Source of the DNA: Pararhizobium qamdonense
Lineage (GTDB): Bacteria > Pseudomonadota > Alphaproteobacteria > Rhizobiales > Rhizobiaceae
DNA: 64,000 bases
NCBI RefSeq assembly: GCF_029277445.1
Contig: NZ_CP119566.1
Location: forward strand, 1,147,001 to 1,211,000
Reading direction: 5' to 3'
The notes under the pieces are model-generated. The model ran no database searches, was not told the DNA's origin, and worked only from the letters and a program-made list of their open reading frames with translations. Each line of letters begins with the position of its first letter. Positions within the stretch are counted from its first letter, which is position 1. Positions 9,499 through 21,182 of the stretch are shown piece by piece. Made by a program: the position numbers and the translations under genes.

Positions 9499-9564
9499 TG
9501 TCGCGGTTCCTTGCGGGTGGGTTTAGTGAGGCATGCCAGTGAGTCAGAGTTTTATGGGATGGAA

Positions 9565-9700
9565 GAACCCTTCCCCACAAGGGGGAGGGGCTTCGCCTGC
9601 CGCCAGTCCCTGTGGATTAAAATGAAGGTTCACGGCAAGGTCTCTCTCCCTTGTGGGGGAGATGGCCGACAGGTCAGAGGGTGTCTTTCCCGATACGCGC
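9565..9700. repeat. Second family of inverted intergenic repeat
   Basis: The spacer before the pgm stop contains CTTCCCCACAAGGGGGAGGGG (9569-9590 region) and, about 60 bp on, CTCTCCCTTGTGGGGGAGAT with GGCCGACAGGTCAGAGGG (9642-9683). The two CCCC-ACAAG-GGGG palindromes face each other. This unit differs from the CCCCAGCGGGG family around glgX, so two repeat families sit in the same segment. Confidence 0.65.
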
Positions 9701-9749
9701 TGGTCCTCCCCAAGAGCCGGAAATTTTCTGTCTCTCTCAGAGTTTCCCA

Positions 9750-12822
<3,073 letters not shown>

Positions 12823-12824
12823 GC

Positions 12825-14084
12825 TCACATATCCAGCTTGTCGATCATCGCCTGGGTGATCAGGCAGATGCCGTTTTCCGAGCGGCGGAAGCGCTTGGCG
12901 TCGAATTCCGGATCGTCGCCGACGACGAGGCCTTCCGGGATGACGACACGGCTGTCGATGACGACATTGCTGAGTTGGGCATGCCGGCCGATCTTGACGT
13001 TGGGCAGGATGACCGCGCCGTCGAGACGGGAGAAGGAATTGACCCGCACGCCGGTAAACAGCATGGAACGGTTGAGCGAGGCACCGGAAATGATGCAGTC
13101 GCCCGATACCAGCGAGGATGTGGCGGACCCCCGGCGGTTTTCGTCATCATGGACGAATTTTGCCGGCGGCTTGATCTCGGCGAAGGTCCAGATCGGCCAG
13201 GTGCCGTCGTAAATGTCGAGCTCCGGCGTGACATGGGTGAGGTCGATATTGGCCTGCCAATAGGCATCGATCGTACCGACATCGCGCCAATAGGCTTCGC
13301 GCTCGAAATCCGAGCGGACGCAGGACTCGTTGAACCGGTGGGCGACGGCTTTGCCGTGCTGGACGATGTAGGGGATGATGTCCTTGCCGAAGTCGCGCGA
13401 GGACGACGGATCGGCGGCATCCCGGCGCAGCACGTCCATCAGGAACTTGGTGTGGAAGACATAGATGCCCATCGAGGCCAGAGCCATCTCCGGATTGCCG
13501 GGAATGCCCGGCGGGTCGGCCGGCTTTTCGACGAAGGCGATGATCTGGTCCTTTTCATCGACATGCATGACGCCGAAGCCGGTGGCCTCCATGCGCGGCA
13601 CTTCCAGGCAGCCGATGGTCACGTCGGCGCCAGAGTCCACATGCTGTTGCAGCATGAGTTCGTAGTCCATCTTGTAGACATGGTCGCCGGCCAGAATGAC
13701 CATGTATTCGACGCCGTGATCCTCGATAATATCGATATTCTGGTAGACGGCGTCAGCGGTGCCTTCATACCACTGTGTCTCGGAGACGCGCTGCGAGGCC
13801 GGCAGGATATCGAAGCTTTCGTTTCGCTCCGGGCGCAGGAAGTTCCAGCCGCGTTGCAGGTGGCGGATCAGCGAATGCGCCTTGTACTGGGTTGCGACGC
13901 CGATGCGGCGGATACCGGAATTCAGCGCGTTGGAGAGCGCGAAATCGATGATGCGGGCCTTGCCGCCGAAATAGACCGCGGGCTTGGCGCGGCGATCGGT
14001 CAGTTCCTTCAGGCGGCTTCCGCGGCCGCCGGCAAGGACATAGGCCATTGCATCACGGGCGAGGGGCTGGGTGCGTTTTTCCAT
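12825..14084 (-). CDS. glgC: Glucose-1-phosphate adenylyltransferase
   Basis: Makes ADP-glucose from glucose-1-phosphate and ATP, the committed and allosterically controlled step of glycogen synthesis; 419 residues. The nucleotidyltransferase signature [20 protein letters not shown] and the [14 protein letters not shown] segment lie at the N-terminus, and a left-handed beta-helix with [18 protein letters not shown] at the C-terminus. The ATG at 14084 follows GGGAGGAAATTCA, a strong ribosome-binding site, which excludes the in-frame start 22 codons earlier. About 120 bp separate it from glgB, the widest gap inside the glgP-to-pgm run. Confidence 0.97.
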   Translation of the reverse strand: MEKRTQPLARDAMAYVLAGGRGSRLKELTDRRAKPAVYFGGKARIIDFALSNALNSGIRRIGVATQYKAHSLIRHLQRGWNFLRPERNESFDILPASQRVSETQWYEGTADAVYQNIDIIEDHGVEYMVILAGDHVYKMDYELMLQQHVDSGADVTIGCLEVPRMEATGFGVMHVDEKDQIIAFVEKPADPPGIPGNPEMALASMGIYVFHTKFLMDVLRRDAADPSSSRDFGKDIIPYIVQHGKAVAHRFNESCVRSDFEREAYWRDVGTIDAYWQANIDLTHVTPELDIYDGTWPIWTFAEIKPPAKFVHDDENRRGSATSSLVSGDCIISGASLNRSMLFTGVRVNSFSRLDGAVILPNVKIGRHAQLSNVVIDSRVVIPEGLVVGDDPEFDAKRFRRSENGICLITQAMIDKLDM

Positions 14085-14204
14085 TGAATTTCCTCCCGAT
14101 AGTATGGTTCCCGGGCGGTTTGACCGCTCCTGGAACTGTGTCCTCTCCAAATATTATTCTGGCCCATGGCCATGGCGGGTCTTGGGAGCCCGCCTTGCCA
14201 TGAA

Positions 14205-16415
14205 CTAATCCTGTTCCAGCATCAGTGTCGCCAAAGGCGGCAGGGTGATGGTGGCGGTAATGACGCCTGCACTGTTTTTCGTTGCCTGAACGGCTCCTCC
14301 GTTGCCCTTGCCGCTGCCGCCATAGATCTCGGCATCGCTGTTGAGAATTTCCTTCCACCGCCCCTCCACCGGCAGCGGTATCGTATAGTTTTCCCGGTAG
14401 ACCGGGGTAAAATTGCTGATGACGGCAATGGTCTTTTCTCCAGGCGCCTTGCGCAGCCAGGCAAAGACCGAATTCTCGCGGTCGTCGGCAATCAGCCATT
14501 CGAAACCTTCGCCCTCGCAGTCGCGCGCATGCAACGCGGCCTTGTTGCGATAGGTGCCGTTGAGGTCACGCACCAGCCTGCGCATGCCTTCGTGCAAGGG
14601 ATATTCGAGCAGGTTCCAGTCGAGCGAGCGGTCTTCGGCCCATTCCTGCCATTGGGCGAATTCCTGCCCCATGAACAACAGCTTCTTGCCGGGATAACCC
14701 CACATGAAACCGTAGTAGGCCCTGAGATTGGCGAATTTCTGCCAGTCGTCGCCGGCCATCTTGGCAATCAGCGAGCCCTTGCCGTGCACCACCTCGTCAT
14801 GGGAAAGCGGCAGCACGAAATTTTCGCTGAACGCATAGAGCAGACCGAAGGTCAGGTCGTTGTGATGGTGTTTGCGGTGGATGGGCTCGCGCTGCAGATA
14901 TTGCAGCGTGTCGTGCATGAAGCCCATGTTCCACTTGAACCCGAAGCCCAGGCCGCCGGCATGAACTGGTGCCGAAACCTTCGGCCAGGAGGTGGATTCC
15001 TCGGCAATGGTGATGATGCCGGGATGGCTGCCGTAGACCTCCGTGTTCATGGTCTGCAGGAAGCGGACCGTGTCGAGGTTTTCGTTGCCGCCATATTCGT
15101 TCGGCACCCACTCGCCATGCTTGCGCGAATAGTCGAGATAGAGCATCGAGGCGACCGCATCGACGCGCAGACCGTCGAGGTGGAATTTCTCCGCCCAATA
15201 GAGCGCGTTGTTGACCAGATAGGAAAACACTTCGGCACGGCCGAAATTGTAGATCGCGGTGTTCCAGTCGGGGTGATAGCCCTGACGCGGATCCTCATGT
15301 TCGTAAAGGGCCGTGCCGTCGAACCAGCGCAGGCCATGGGCGTCGGTCGGGAAATGCGCCGGCACCCAATCCAGGATGACGCCGAGACCGACCTTGTGGG
15401 CGCCGTTGACGAAACGGGCAAACCCTTCCGGCTCGCCGAAACGGGCGGTCGGCGCATAGAGGCCGGTGGTCTGGTATCCCCAGGACGGATCATAGGGGTA
15501 TTCGGTGACCGGCAGGAACTCGATATGGGTGAAGCCCATGTCGACGCAGTATGGGATCAGGCGTTCGGCCATCTCGTCCCAGGTCAGCATGTCCCCATTG
15601 TCGCGGCGCTGCCAGGAGGCGGCGTGAACCTCGTAGATCGAAATCGGCTGGCGTCTGGCATCGACATCAGCCCAATGCGCCCGGTGCGCCTCGTCCTGCC
15701 AGACCTGTTCGATCTCGCCCGTGGTCACCGACGCATTGTTCGGGCGCAGTTCCGAGCGGCGGGCAAACGGATCGGCCTTCAGGGGCAAAAGTTCGCCGTT
15801 CTTGCCGACGATCTCGTATTTGTAGATCGCGCCTGACGGCACATCCGGAATGAAGATTTCCCAGATGCCGGTATCCTGGCGCAACCGCATCACATGGCGT
15901 CGGCCATCCCACTCGTTGAAATCGCCGACGACGGAGACGCGCTTCGCATTCGGAGCCCAGACGGCGAAATGAAAGCCTTCTGCGCCATCATGCTTGAGCG
16001 GATGCGCCCCCATCTTGTCGAACAGCCGCAGATGCGAGCCCTCCCGGATGTAATAATCATCCATGGGGCCGAGCACCGGACCAAAGCTATAGGGGTCGGT
16101 GACGGTCCATTCGCCACCGCCATTGCGGGCGCGGTAACGGACCGGCTGGGCCTTCTTGACGGCGATGGCGCCCTCGAAGAATCCGGCCTCGTCACGCCGT
16201 TCCAGCGTGCCGATCTCCTTGCCGGCCAGAGTTTCTGCGGTCACCGTTTCGGCGCCGGGAATGAAACAGCGGGCGACAAACGCCTTGCCCGCCGGGTGCA
16301 CCCCGAGGGCGGCGAATGGGTTGTTATGAGTGCCAGCGAGGATCGCCGCAATCTCTTCCGCCGACAGACTGGCTGGCGAAGCGGTAGGCGTGGCGTCTTT
16401 TGGCACTAATGTCAT
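14205..16415 (-). CDS. glgB: 1,4-alpha-glucan branching enzyme
   Basis: GH13 enzyme that forms alpha-1,6 branches in glycogen; 736 residues. An N-terminal extension and CBM48 module (about 25-215, with FHFAVWAPNAKRVSVVGDFN) are followed by the catalytic barrel with DGLRVDAVAS (nucleophile Asp419), TIAEEST (Glu472) and LPLSHDEVVHGKGSL. A C-terminal all-beta domain completes the usual architecture. The start ATG overlaps the glgP stop as ATGA, so translation is coupled. A TTG four codons upstream was rejected in favour of this overlap. Confidence 0.97.
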   Translation of the reverse strand: MTLVPKDATPTASPASLSAEEIAAILAGTHNNPFAALGVHPAGKAFVARCFIPGAETVTAETLAGKEIGTLERRDEAGFFEGAIAVKKAQPVRYRARNGGGEWTVTDPYSFGPVLGPMDDYYIREGSHLRLFDKMGAHPLKHDGAEGFHFAVWAPNAKRVSVVGDFNEWDGRRHVMRLRQDTGIWEIFIPDVPSGAIYKYEIVGKNGELLPLKADPFARRSELRPNNASVTTGEIEQVWQDEAHRAHWADVDARRQPISIYEVHAASWQRRDNGDMLTWDEMAERLIPYCVDMGFTHIEFLPVTEYPYDPSWGYQTTGLYAPTARFGEPEGFARFVNGAHKVGLGVILDWVPAHFPTDAHGLRWFDGTALYEHEDPRQGYHPDWNTAIYNFGRAEVFSYLVNNALYWAEKFHLDGLRVDAVASMLYLDYSRKHGEWVPNEYGGNENLDTVRFLQTMNTEVYGSHPGIITIAEESTSWPKVSAPVHAGGLGFGFKWNMGFMHDTLQYLQREPIHRKHHHNDLTFGLLYAFSENFVLPLSHDEVVHGKGSLIAKMAGDDWQKFANLRAYYGFMWGYPGKKLLFMGQEFAQWQEWAEDRSLDWNLLEYPLHEGMRRLVRDLNGTYRNKAALHARDCEGEGFEWLIADDRENSVFAWLRKAPGEKTIAVISNFTPVYRENYTIPLPVEGRWKEILNSDAEIYGGSGKGNGGAVQATKNSAGVITATITLPPLATLMLEQD

Positions 16416-18877
16416 CCAGCTCTCCAAATTTCCCCGGCATATTGCCGGATTGTGCGGTCAGAGGAAAACCAGCCCATGCGCGCGGTGTTGCGGATGGTCT
16501 TGGAATACCAGCTGTCCGTATCCGTCCAGATAGCGTCTACCTCACGCTGTGCCTTGGTGTAGGCGTCGAAATCGGCCGCCACCATGAACCAGTCGTGATT
16601 GTAGATACCGTCGATCAGGCCGGTGAAACGGTTGCGATCATCGGGGGAAAAGACACCGGACGAGATCGCAAACAGGGCCTGTGACAGCTCGCGCGATTGC
16701 TCGATGATGGCGCCGGGATTATGTCCTTCCGCGCGCACCTTGGTCACTTCGTCTGCCGTCATCCCGAAGATCTTGATGTTCTCCTCACCGACCCAGTCAC
16801 GCATTTCGACATTGGCGCCGTCAAGCGTTCCAATGGTCAGCGCACCATTCAACGCGAACTTCATGTTCCCGGTTCCAGACGCTTCCATGCCGGCAGTCGA
16901 AATCTGCTCCGACAGGTCGGCGGCAGGCACCATGATCTCGGCAAGCGAGACGTTGTAATTGGGGATGAAGACGATCTTCAGAAGGCCGCGCACCGCCGGG
17001 TCATTGTTGATGACGCGCGCGACGTCATTGGCGAGTTTGATGATCAGCTTGGCATTGTGATAGCTCGGCGCTGCCTTGCCCGCGAACAGTTTGACCCGCG
17101 GCACCCAATCCAGCTCCGGATGCGAGCGGATCTGGTCGTAGAGCGAGATCGCCTCGATGATGTTGAGGAGCTGGCGCTTATACTCGTGGATACGCTTGAT
17201 CTGGATGTCGAACATCGCCGAGGGATCGATGCGGATGCCCATGCGGCTCTGAACCAGCTGCGCAAGCTTGACCTTGTTGGCGCGCTTGATCGCTGCGAAT
17301 TTTTCCTGGAAATCCGGCTTGTCGGCGAAGGGATCGAGCGCCTGCAGAGCCTCGGTATTGTCCATGAACTCGTCGCCGATCGCATCACGGATCAGCGTCA
17401 CAAGCTCGGGATTACACTGCATCAACCAGCGGCGCGGGGTGATGCCGTTGGTCTTGTTGTTGATCCGTGCCGGATAGAGCCGGTGCAGGTCGGCAAAGAC
17501 CGTTTCCTTCATCAGCTCGGTATGGAGGGCGGAGACGCCGTTGATCGAGTGGGAGCCGACAAAGGCGAGATTGCCCATGCGCACGCGGCGGTCGCCGCTT
17601 TCGTCGATCAGCGAGATATTGCGGACCTCCTGGTCCGTATGGGTCTTCTGCTTGCGGGCCTCGAGCAGGATCTTGGCGTTGATGGCGTAGACGATCTGCA
17701 TATGGCGCGGCAGAAGCCGCTCGAACAGCGGCACCGGCCAGGTTTCCAGCGCTTCGGGCAGCAGCGTGTGGTTGGTATAGGAGAAGGTGTGGCGGGCAAT
17801 ATCCCAGGCGGTTTCGAAATCCATGCCGTGAACATCGGTCAACAGGCGCACGAGTTCGGCGACGGAGACGGCCGGATGGGTATCGTTCAGCTGGATCGCC
17901 ACCTTGTCTGGAAGCGATGTGAAATCCGGATATTGCTGCAGGTGACGGCGTAGGATGTCCTGCAGCGAGGCTGACGAGAAGAAGAATTCCTGGCGCAGCC
18001 GCAGTTCCTGTCCGGCGGGCGTCGCATCCGCCGGATAGAGCACGCGGGCAAGGCTTTCGGCCTTGTTGCTTTCTCTGAGCGCGCCGATGTGGTCGCCGGC
18101 ATTGAAGGCATCGAGCAGGATCGGGTCGATCGGATGGGCGGTCCACAGACGCAGCGTGTTGACGCGCTTGGCACGCCAGCCGACGACCGGGGTATCGCAG
18201 GCAGTCGCGATGACGCGTTCGGCCGGTTTCCAGACGTAGCGGGTGACCTCCTCATCGACATTGACGGTTTCGACGGAACCGCCGAAGCCGATTTCGTAGG
18301 AGCTTTCGCGGCGCTCGAATTCCCATGGGTTGCCGTGGGCGAGCCAGGTTTCCGGGAGTTCCACCTGCCAACCATCGGCCATCTGCTGGCGGAACAGGCC
18401 GTGCACATAGCGGATACCGTAGCCATAGGCGGGGATATCGACGGTGGCCATGCTTTCCATGAAACAGGCAGCCAGGCGGCCAAGGCCGCCATTGCCAAGC
18501 GCTGCGTCCGGCTCAAGCGCTGCAATAACGTCGATATCGACGCCGAACGAGGCAAGCGCCTCGCGCAATTCGTCCATCAGCCCGATATTGGTGACGGCAT
18601 CGCGCATCAGACGGCCGATCAGGAATTCCAGCGACATGTAATAGACGCGCTTGGCATCGGTGGCATAGGTCTTGCGCGTCGATTCCATCCAGTTGTCGGT
18701 AATACGGTCGCGCACCACCAGAATTGCGGCGGTCAGCCAGTCATGCGGCTTGGCGACCTTCGGGTCCTTGCCGATACGGTAGGTGAGGCGCTCGATGATT
18801 TCCTGGGCGAGAACTTGCGCGCTGGAAGCGCGGGGTGCGGCACTTGGAATTTTTTCGTTGGACAAACGATCGATCAT
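16412..18877 (-). CDS. glgP: Glycogen/starch/alpha-glucan phosphorylase
   Basis: GT35 phosphorylase releasing glucose-1-phosphate from glycogen; 821 residues, normal length. The PLP-binding lysine lies in EASGTGNMKFALNGALTIG (Lys673), and GNGGLGRLAACFMESMAT near residue 120 is a strongly conserved family block. It is the first gene of the minus-strand glgP-glgB-glgC-glgA-pgm run, so the 170-base region upstream should hold the main promoter. The ATG follows AAGGGTAAG at a rather long distance. Confidence 0.97.
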   Translation of the reverse strand: MIDRLSNEKIPSAAPRASSAQVLAQEIIERLTYRIGKDPKVAKPHDWLTAAILVVRDRITDNWMESTRKTYATDAKRVYYMSLEFLIGRLMRDAVTNIGLMDELREALASFGVDIDVIAALEPDAALGNGGLGRLAACFMESMATVDIPAYGYGIRYVHGLFRQQMADGWQVELPETWLAHGNPWEFERRESSYEIGFGGSVETVNVDEEVTRYVWKPAERVIATACDTPVVGWRAKRVNTLRLWTAHPIDPILLDAFNAGDHIGALRESNKAESLARVLYPADATPAGQELRLRQEFFFSSASLQDILRRHLQQYPDFTSLPDKVAIQLNDTHPAVSVAELVRLLTDVHGMDFETAWDIARHTFSYTNHTLLPEALETWPVPLFERLLPRHMQIVYAINAKILLEARKQKTHTDQEVRNISLIDESGDRRVRMGNLAFVGSHSINGVSALHTELMKETVFADLHRLYPARINNKTNGITPRRWLMQCNPELVTLIRDAIGDEFMDNTEALQALDPFADKPDFQEKFAAIKRANKVKLAQLVQSRMGIRIDPSAMFDIQIKRIHEYKRQLLNIIEAISLYDQIRSHPELDWVPRVKLFAGKAAPSYHNAKLIIKLANDVARVINNDPAVRGLLKIVFIPNYNVSLAEIMVPAADLSEQISTAGMEASGTGNMKFALNGALTIGTLDGANVEMRDWVGEENIKIFGMTADEVTKVRAEGHNPGAIIEQSRELSQALFAISSGVFSPDDRNRFTGLIDGIYNHDWFMVAADFDAYTKAQREVDAIWTDTDSWYSKTIRNTARMGWFSSDRTIRQYAGEIWRAG

Positions 18878-19042
18878 GGAAAAAACTTACCCTTTGCGTG
18901 CGGTTTGGGAGACCGGAGGCGAACACCAACGGGGCATATGAGCGATTTATGCACCGATACGAAGCGCTTGCAATAGCGTTTTCAATAAGATGAAAATTGT
19001 AGATGATGCCGTGTTCGAAACGGCTTGCGATTTTAAAGGCAA

Positions 19043-19080
19043 CACGTAAAAGCCCGCTCCGGAATGCCGGAACGGGCTAT
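19043..19080 (-). terminator. Rho-independent terminator after Tad-like gene
   Basis: On the minus strand AGCCCGTTCCGG-CATT-CCGGAGCGGGCT forms a 12-bp stem (one G-T pair) followed by TTTT. It lies about 25 bp past the stop of the Tad-like gene and isolates it from glgP. Confidence 0.8.
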
Positions 19081-19102
19081 GAAATCATAGGGGTAAAGGC
19101 GG

Positions 19103-20092
19103 TTATTTTGTCAGGCGGACATAGGTTCCGTCGGGTGCGCAGGTGGCGGTCACGGTGTAGAAAAAGTCCTGCCGCTCCCAGCCGCCGCCGTCTTCCCAGG
19201 CATGATTTTGAGTCTTCGTGCAGCCGAAGTATTTTTCCAGTGATGCCGTCACCCCAAGCGGAACCTGCTTGCCGTCAACGAACAGATGGTTGCTCGTGGC
19301 TGGGTCATCGGTGCGCAGAGCAGAATTATAGGTCCGATAGGACTTGCCGGTGTCATCCGTGCAGGTCACCTTGCTATTGCTGACCGTTGCTTTCTTTCCG
19401 ATGTCACAACCGTCATTCTTGATGTCCATGCGCAGGGCAAGATTGGTGTAGGTGCCGAGGTCGATAACGCCCTTCGGGTTTGCCACGAAAGTGCCCGAGC
19501 CACCGTCTTTCTGGGTTGTCGGCTGATACGTCACAGTGCCGACGACCTCTTCCTTGGTGGCGCCCTTGCGCATAACGAGAATCGAGACCTTCTTATAGTA
19601 CCAGCCTTGCACCGTTGTCGGGTTCAACGTCATTTTTTGCGGTTTCATCGGCGACAGGGCCGATGCAGTGACGCTGACATTGATCTCGTTCATCGATGCC
19701 AGCTTCAGCAGGCTCGTCGGCACCGGCTTGTTCATCTCGACCGTGAGTGTGTTTTCCAGCGCGCTGATCTTAAAACGGGACACAGCGAGTGTCTTTTCCA
19801 CCTCGATGTCCTCATCAAGCGCACTGGTCGTGTGCGCTTCGACAAATGCCTCAGCAGCCTTTTTTGCATCCGGGAAATTGCTGCCGTCAAAAACCCCACC
19901 GGCTGCCAAAACTGCCGCATCGGCAATACCTTGCAATTTGGAACGCTCTGAAACGGCAACGCTGTAGTCAACCGCAGATCCGCCCGCGACAAGCAAAACC
20001 GGCAGGATAATAGCGGTCAGTATTGCGAAGTTGCCAGCCTTGTCGCGGGCGAGATTGAAGCATAATTGAAGGATACGGTTTCGCTTGGTCAC
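19103..20092 (-). CDS. TadE/TadG-like N-terminally anchored protein
   Basis: Protein of 329 residues with a type-IV-pilin-like or TadG-like start: a short basic segment, DKAGNFAILTAIILPVLLVAGGSAVDYS as the single membrane helix (about 18-45), then SERSKLQGIADAAVLAAG, the hallmark of Tad pilus pseudopilins and TadG. The remaining 280 residues would be periplasmic, contain several Cys residues (GCD, KVTCTDD, FGCTK, TATCAP) that could form disulphides, and have no recognised domain. The start is a GTG preceded by AGGTAG. No other tad genes are nearby, so a role in Flp pilus assembly is only suggested. Confidence 0.75.
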   Translation of the reverse strand: MTKRNRILQLCFNLARDKAGNFAILTAIILPVLLVAGGSAVDYSVAVSERSKLQGIADAAVLAAGGVFDGSNFPDAKKAAEAFVEAHTTSALDEDIEVEKTLAVSRFKISALENTLTVEMNKPVPTSLLKLASMNEINVSVTASALSPMKPQKMTLNPTTVQGWYYKKVSILVMRKGATKEEVVGTVTYQPTTQKDGGSGTFVANPKGVIDLGTYTNLALRMDIKNDGCDIGKKATVSNSKVTCTDDTGKSYRTYNSALRTDDPATSNHLFVDGKQVPLGVTASLEKYFGCTKTQNHAWEDGGGWERQDFFYTVTATCAPDGTYVRLTK

Positions 20093-20269
20093 TTTATCTA
20101 CCTGGCCTGTTCAATTTTCCATGAAAAGCCTTTTAACCGTTAAGTGTTACGATCCCGTTCAACTCATAGGTTGCAATTAAATACAATTGTAATTGCCCCT
20201 CAAATGCAGGCGGTCGGGGCTTTTTGGAGTGTGCGAAAAGGGGACTGTGGCCGTTCCCGTTTCGGGTCA

Positions 20270-21145
20270 CTACAGTGGAATGACGTCCACGGCCTGTTCG
20301 GTCTTGTGGGATCCGTAGCTTTTCAGCACACCGATGACGGGGGCGACGTCGCTGTAGTCGCGGCCATGGCCGACGACGATGTGGTCGAGGCCGGCGAAAA
20401 TATTGTTGGTCGGATCGAGTTCGAGCCAGCCGGTGGCCGACCCGCACCAGACGCGCACCCAGGCATGCATGGCGTCGGCGCCTTCAAGGCGCTCCTTGCC
20501 CGCAGGCGGAATGGTTCTGAGGAAGCCGCTGACATAGCCGGCGGGGATGCCGAGGCTGCGCAGCGCCGTGATCATCACATGGGTGAAATCCTGGCAGACG
20601 CCGCGCTTCAGCTTGAAGGCTTCGCGCGGGGTGGTATCCACGGTGGTCGCCTTCGGATCGTAGACAAAATCCGTGTGGATCTTGGCACAGATGGCGGTGG
20701 CGATCTGGCGGATGGTCATGCCGGGCGTGACGATCTCGCGGGCATAGGCCGAGATCGCGGCATCTTCGGGAAGGCGCGGGCTGGCGCCGAGGAAATGATG
20801 CGGCGAGTTGGCGTCGAGCGACCAGACATTGGCGATCTCTGTGGGAAAACGGCTGAGATCGGGGGAAAAATCGGCGGCGAGCGGCTGCTGATCCAGCTGG
20901 ACGCGGGCCTGCATGCGGATCACCAGTTTTTCATGCTGCTTGCGAAACAGGATCGAGGTCGAGGGATTGGCAAAGAAATCGACGCTGTCGCGGCGCTCTT
21001 CCGGTGCCGGCGTGCAGGTCACGGTTCCGGCCACCAGCCTCTGGCGGTCGGGAAGCGACAAGGGCAGCACGCGCACCACATGCCGTCCGCCCGAAACCGG
21101 AACTTCGTAGGTATAGGTGATCTGCAGGTTGATGTCGTAGAGCAT
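20270..21145 (-). CDS. Transglutaminase-like family protein
   Basis: Predicted papain-fold transglutaminase/protease of 291 residues. The N-terminal beta-rich domain (about 1-150, YDINLQITYTYEVPVSGG) is the bacterial transglutaminase-like N-terminal region. The core has the Cys-His-Asp triad: KRGVCQDFTH (Cys), DAMHAWVRVW (His) and WLELDPTNN (Asp). It is third in a minus-strand set, starting 37 bp after the ATP-grasp/alpha-E gene, and probably co-transcribed. The conserved gene context suggests peptide or amide chemistry on an unknown substrate; no substrate can be inferred. Confidence 0.88.
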   Translation of the reverse strand: MLYDINLQITYTYEVPVSGGRHVVRVLPLSLPDRQRLVAGTVTCTPAPEERRDSVDFFANPSTSILFRKQHEKLVIRMQARVQLDQQPLAADFSPDLSRFPTEIANVWSLDANSPHHFLGASPRLPEDAAISAYAREIVTPGMTIRQIATAICAKIHTDFVYDPKATTVDTTPREAFKLKRGVCQDFTHVMITALRSLGIPAGYVSGFLRTIPPAGKERLEGADAMHAWVRVWCGSATGWLELDPTNNIFAGLDHIVVGHGRDYSDVAPVIGVLKSYGSHKTEQAVDVIPL

Positions 21146-21182
21146 GAAACTCTCAGTTTGCGCGCATGGGGTTTGTCATATC

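Noticed and set aside
5150..9700. CRISPR array in the repeat-rich spacers around glgX
   Set aside because: Copies are palindromic, face each other, and have no regular spacing or unique spacers; no cas gene is present.
20196..20227. GCCCC...GGGGC-TTTTT as the terminator of a plus-strand sRNA
   Set aside because: The stem is only five pairs with a 16-base loop, and no promoter at suitable distance was found.
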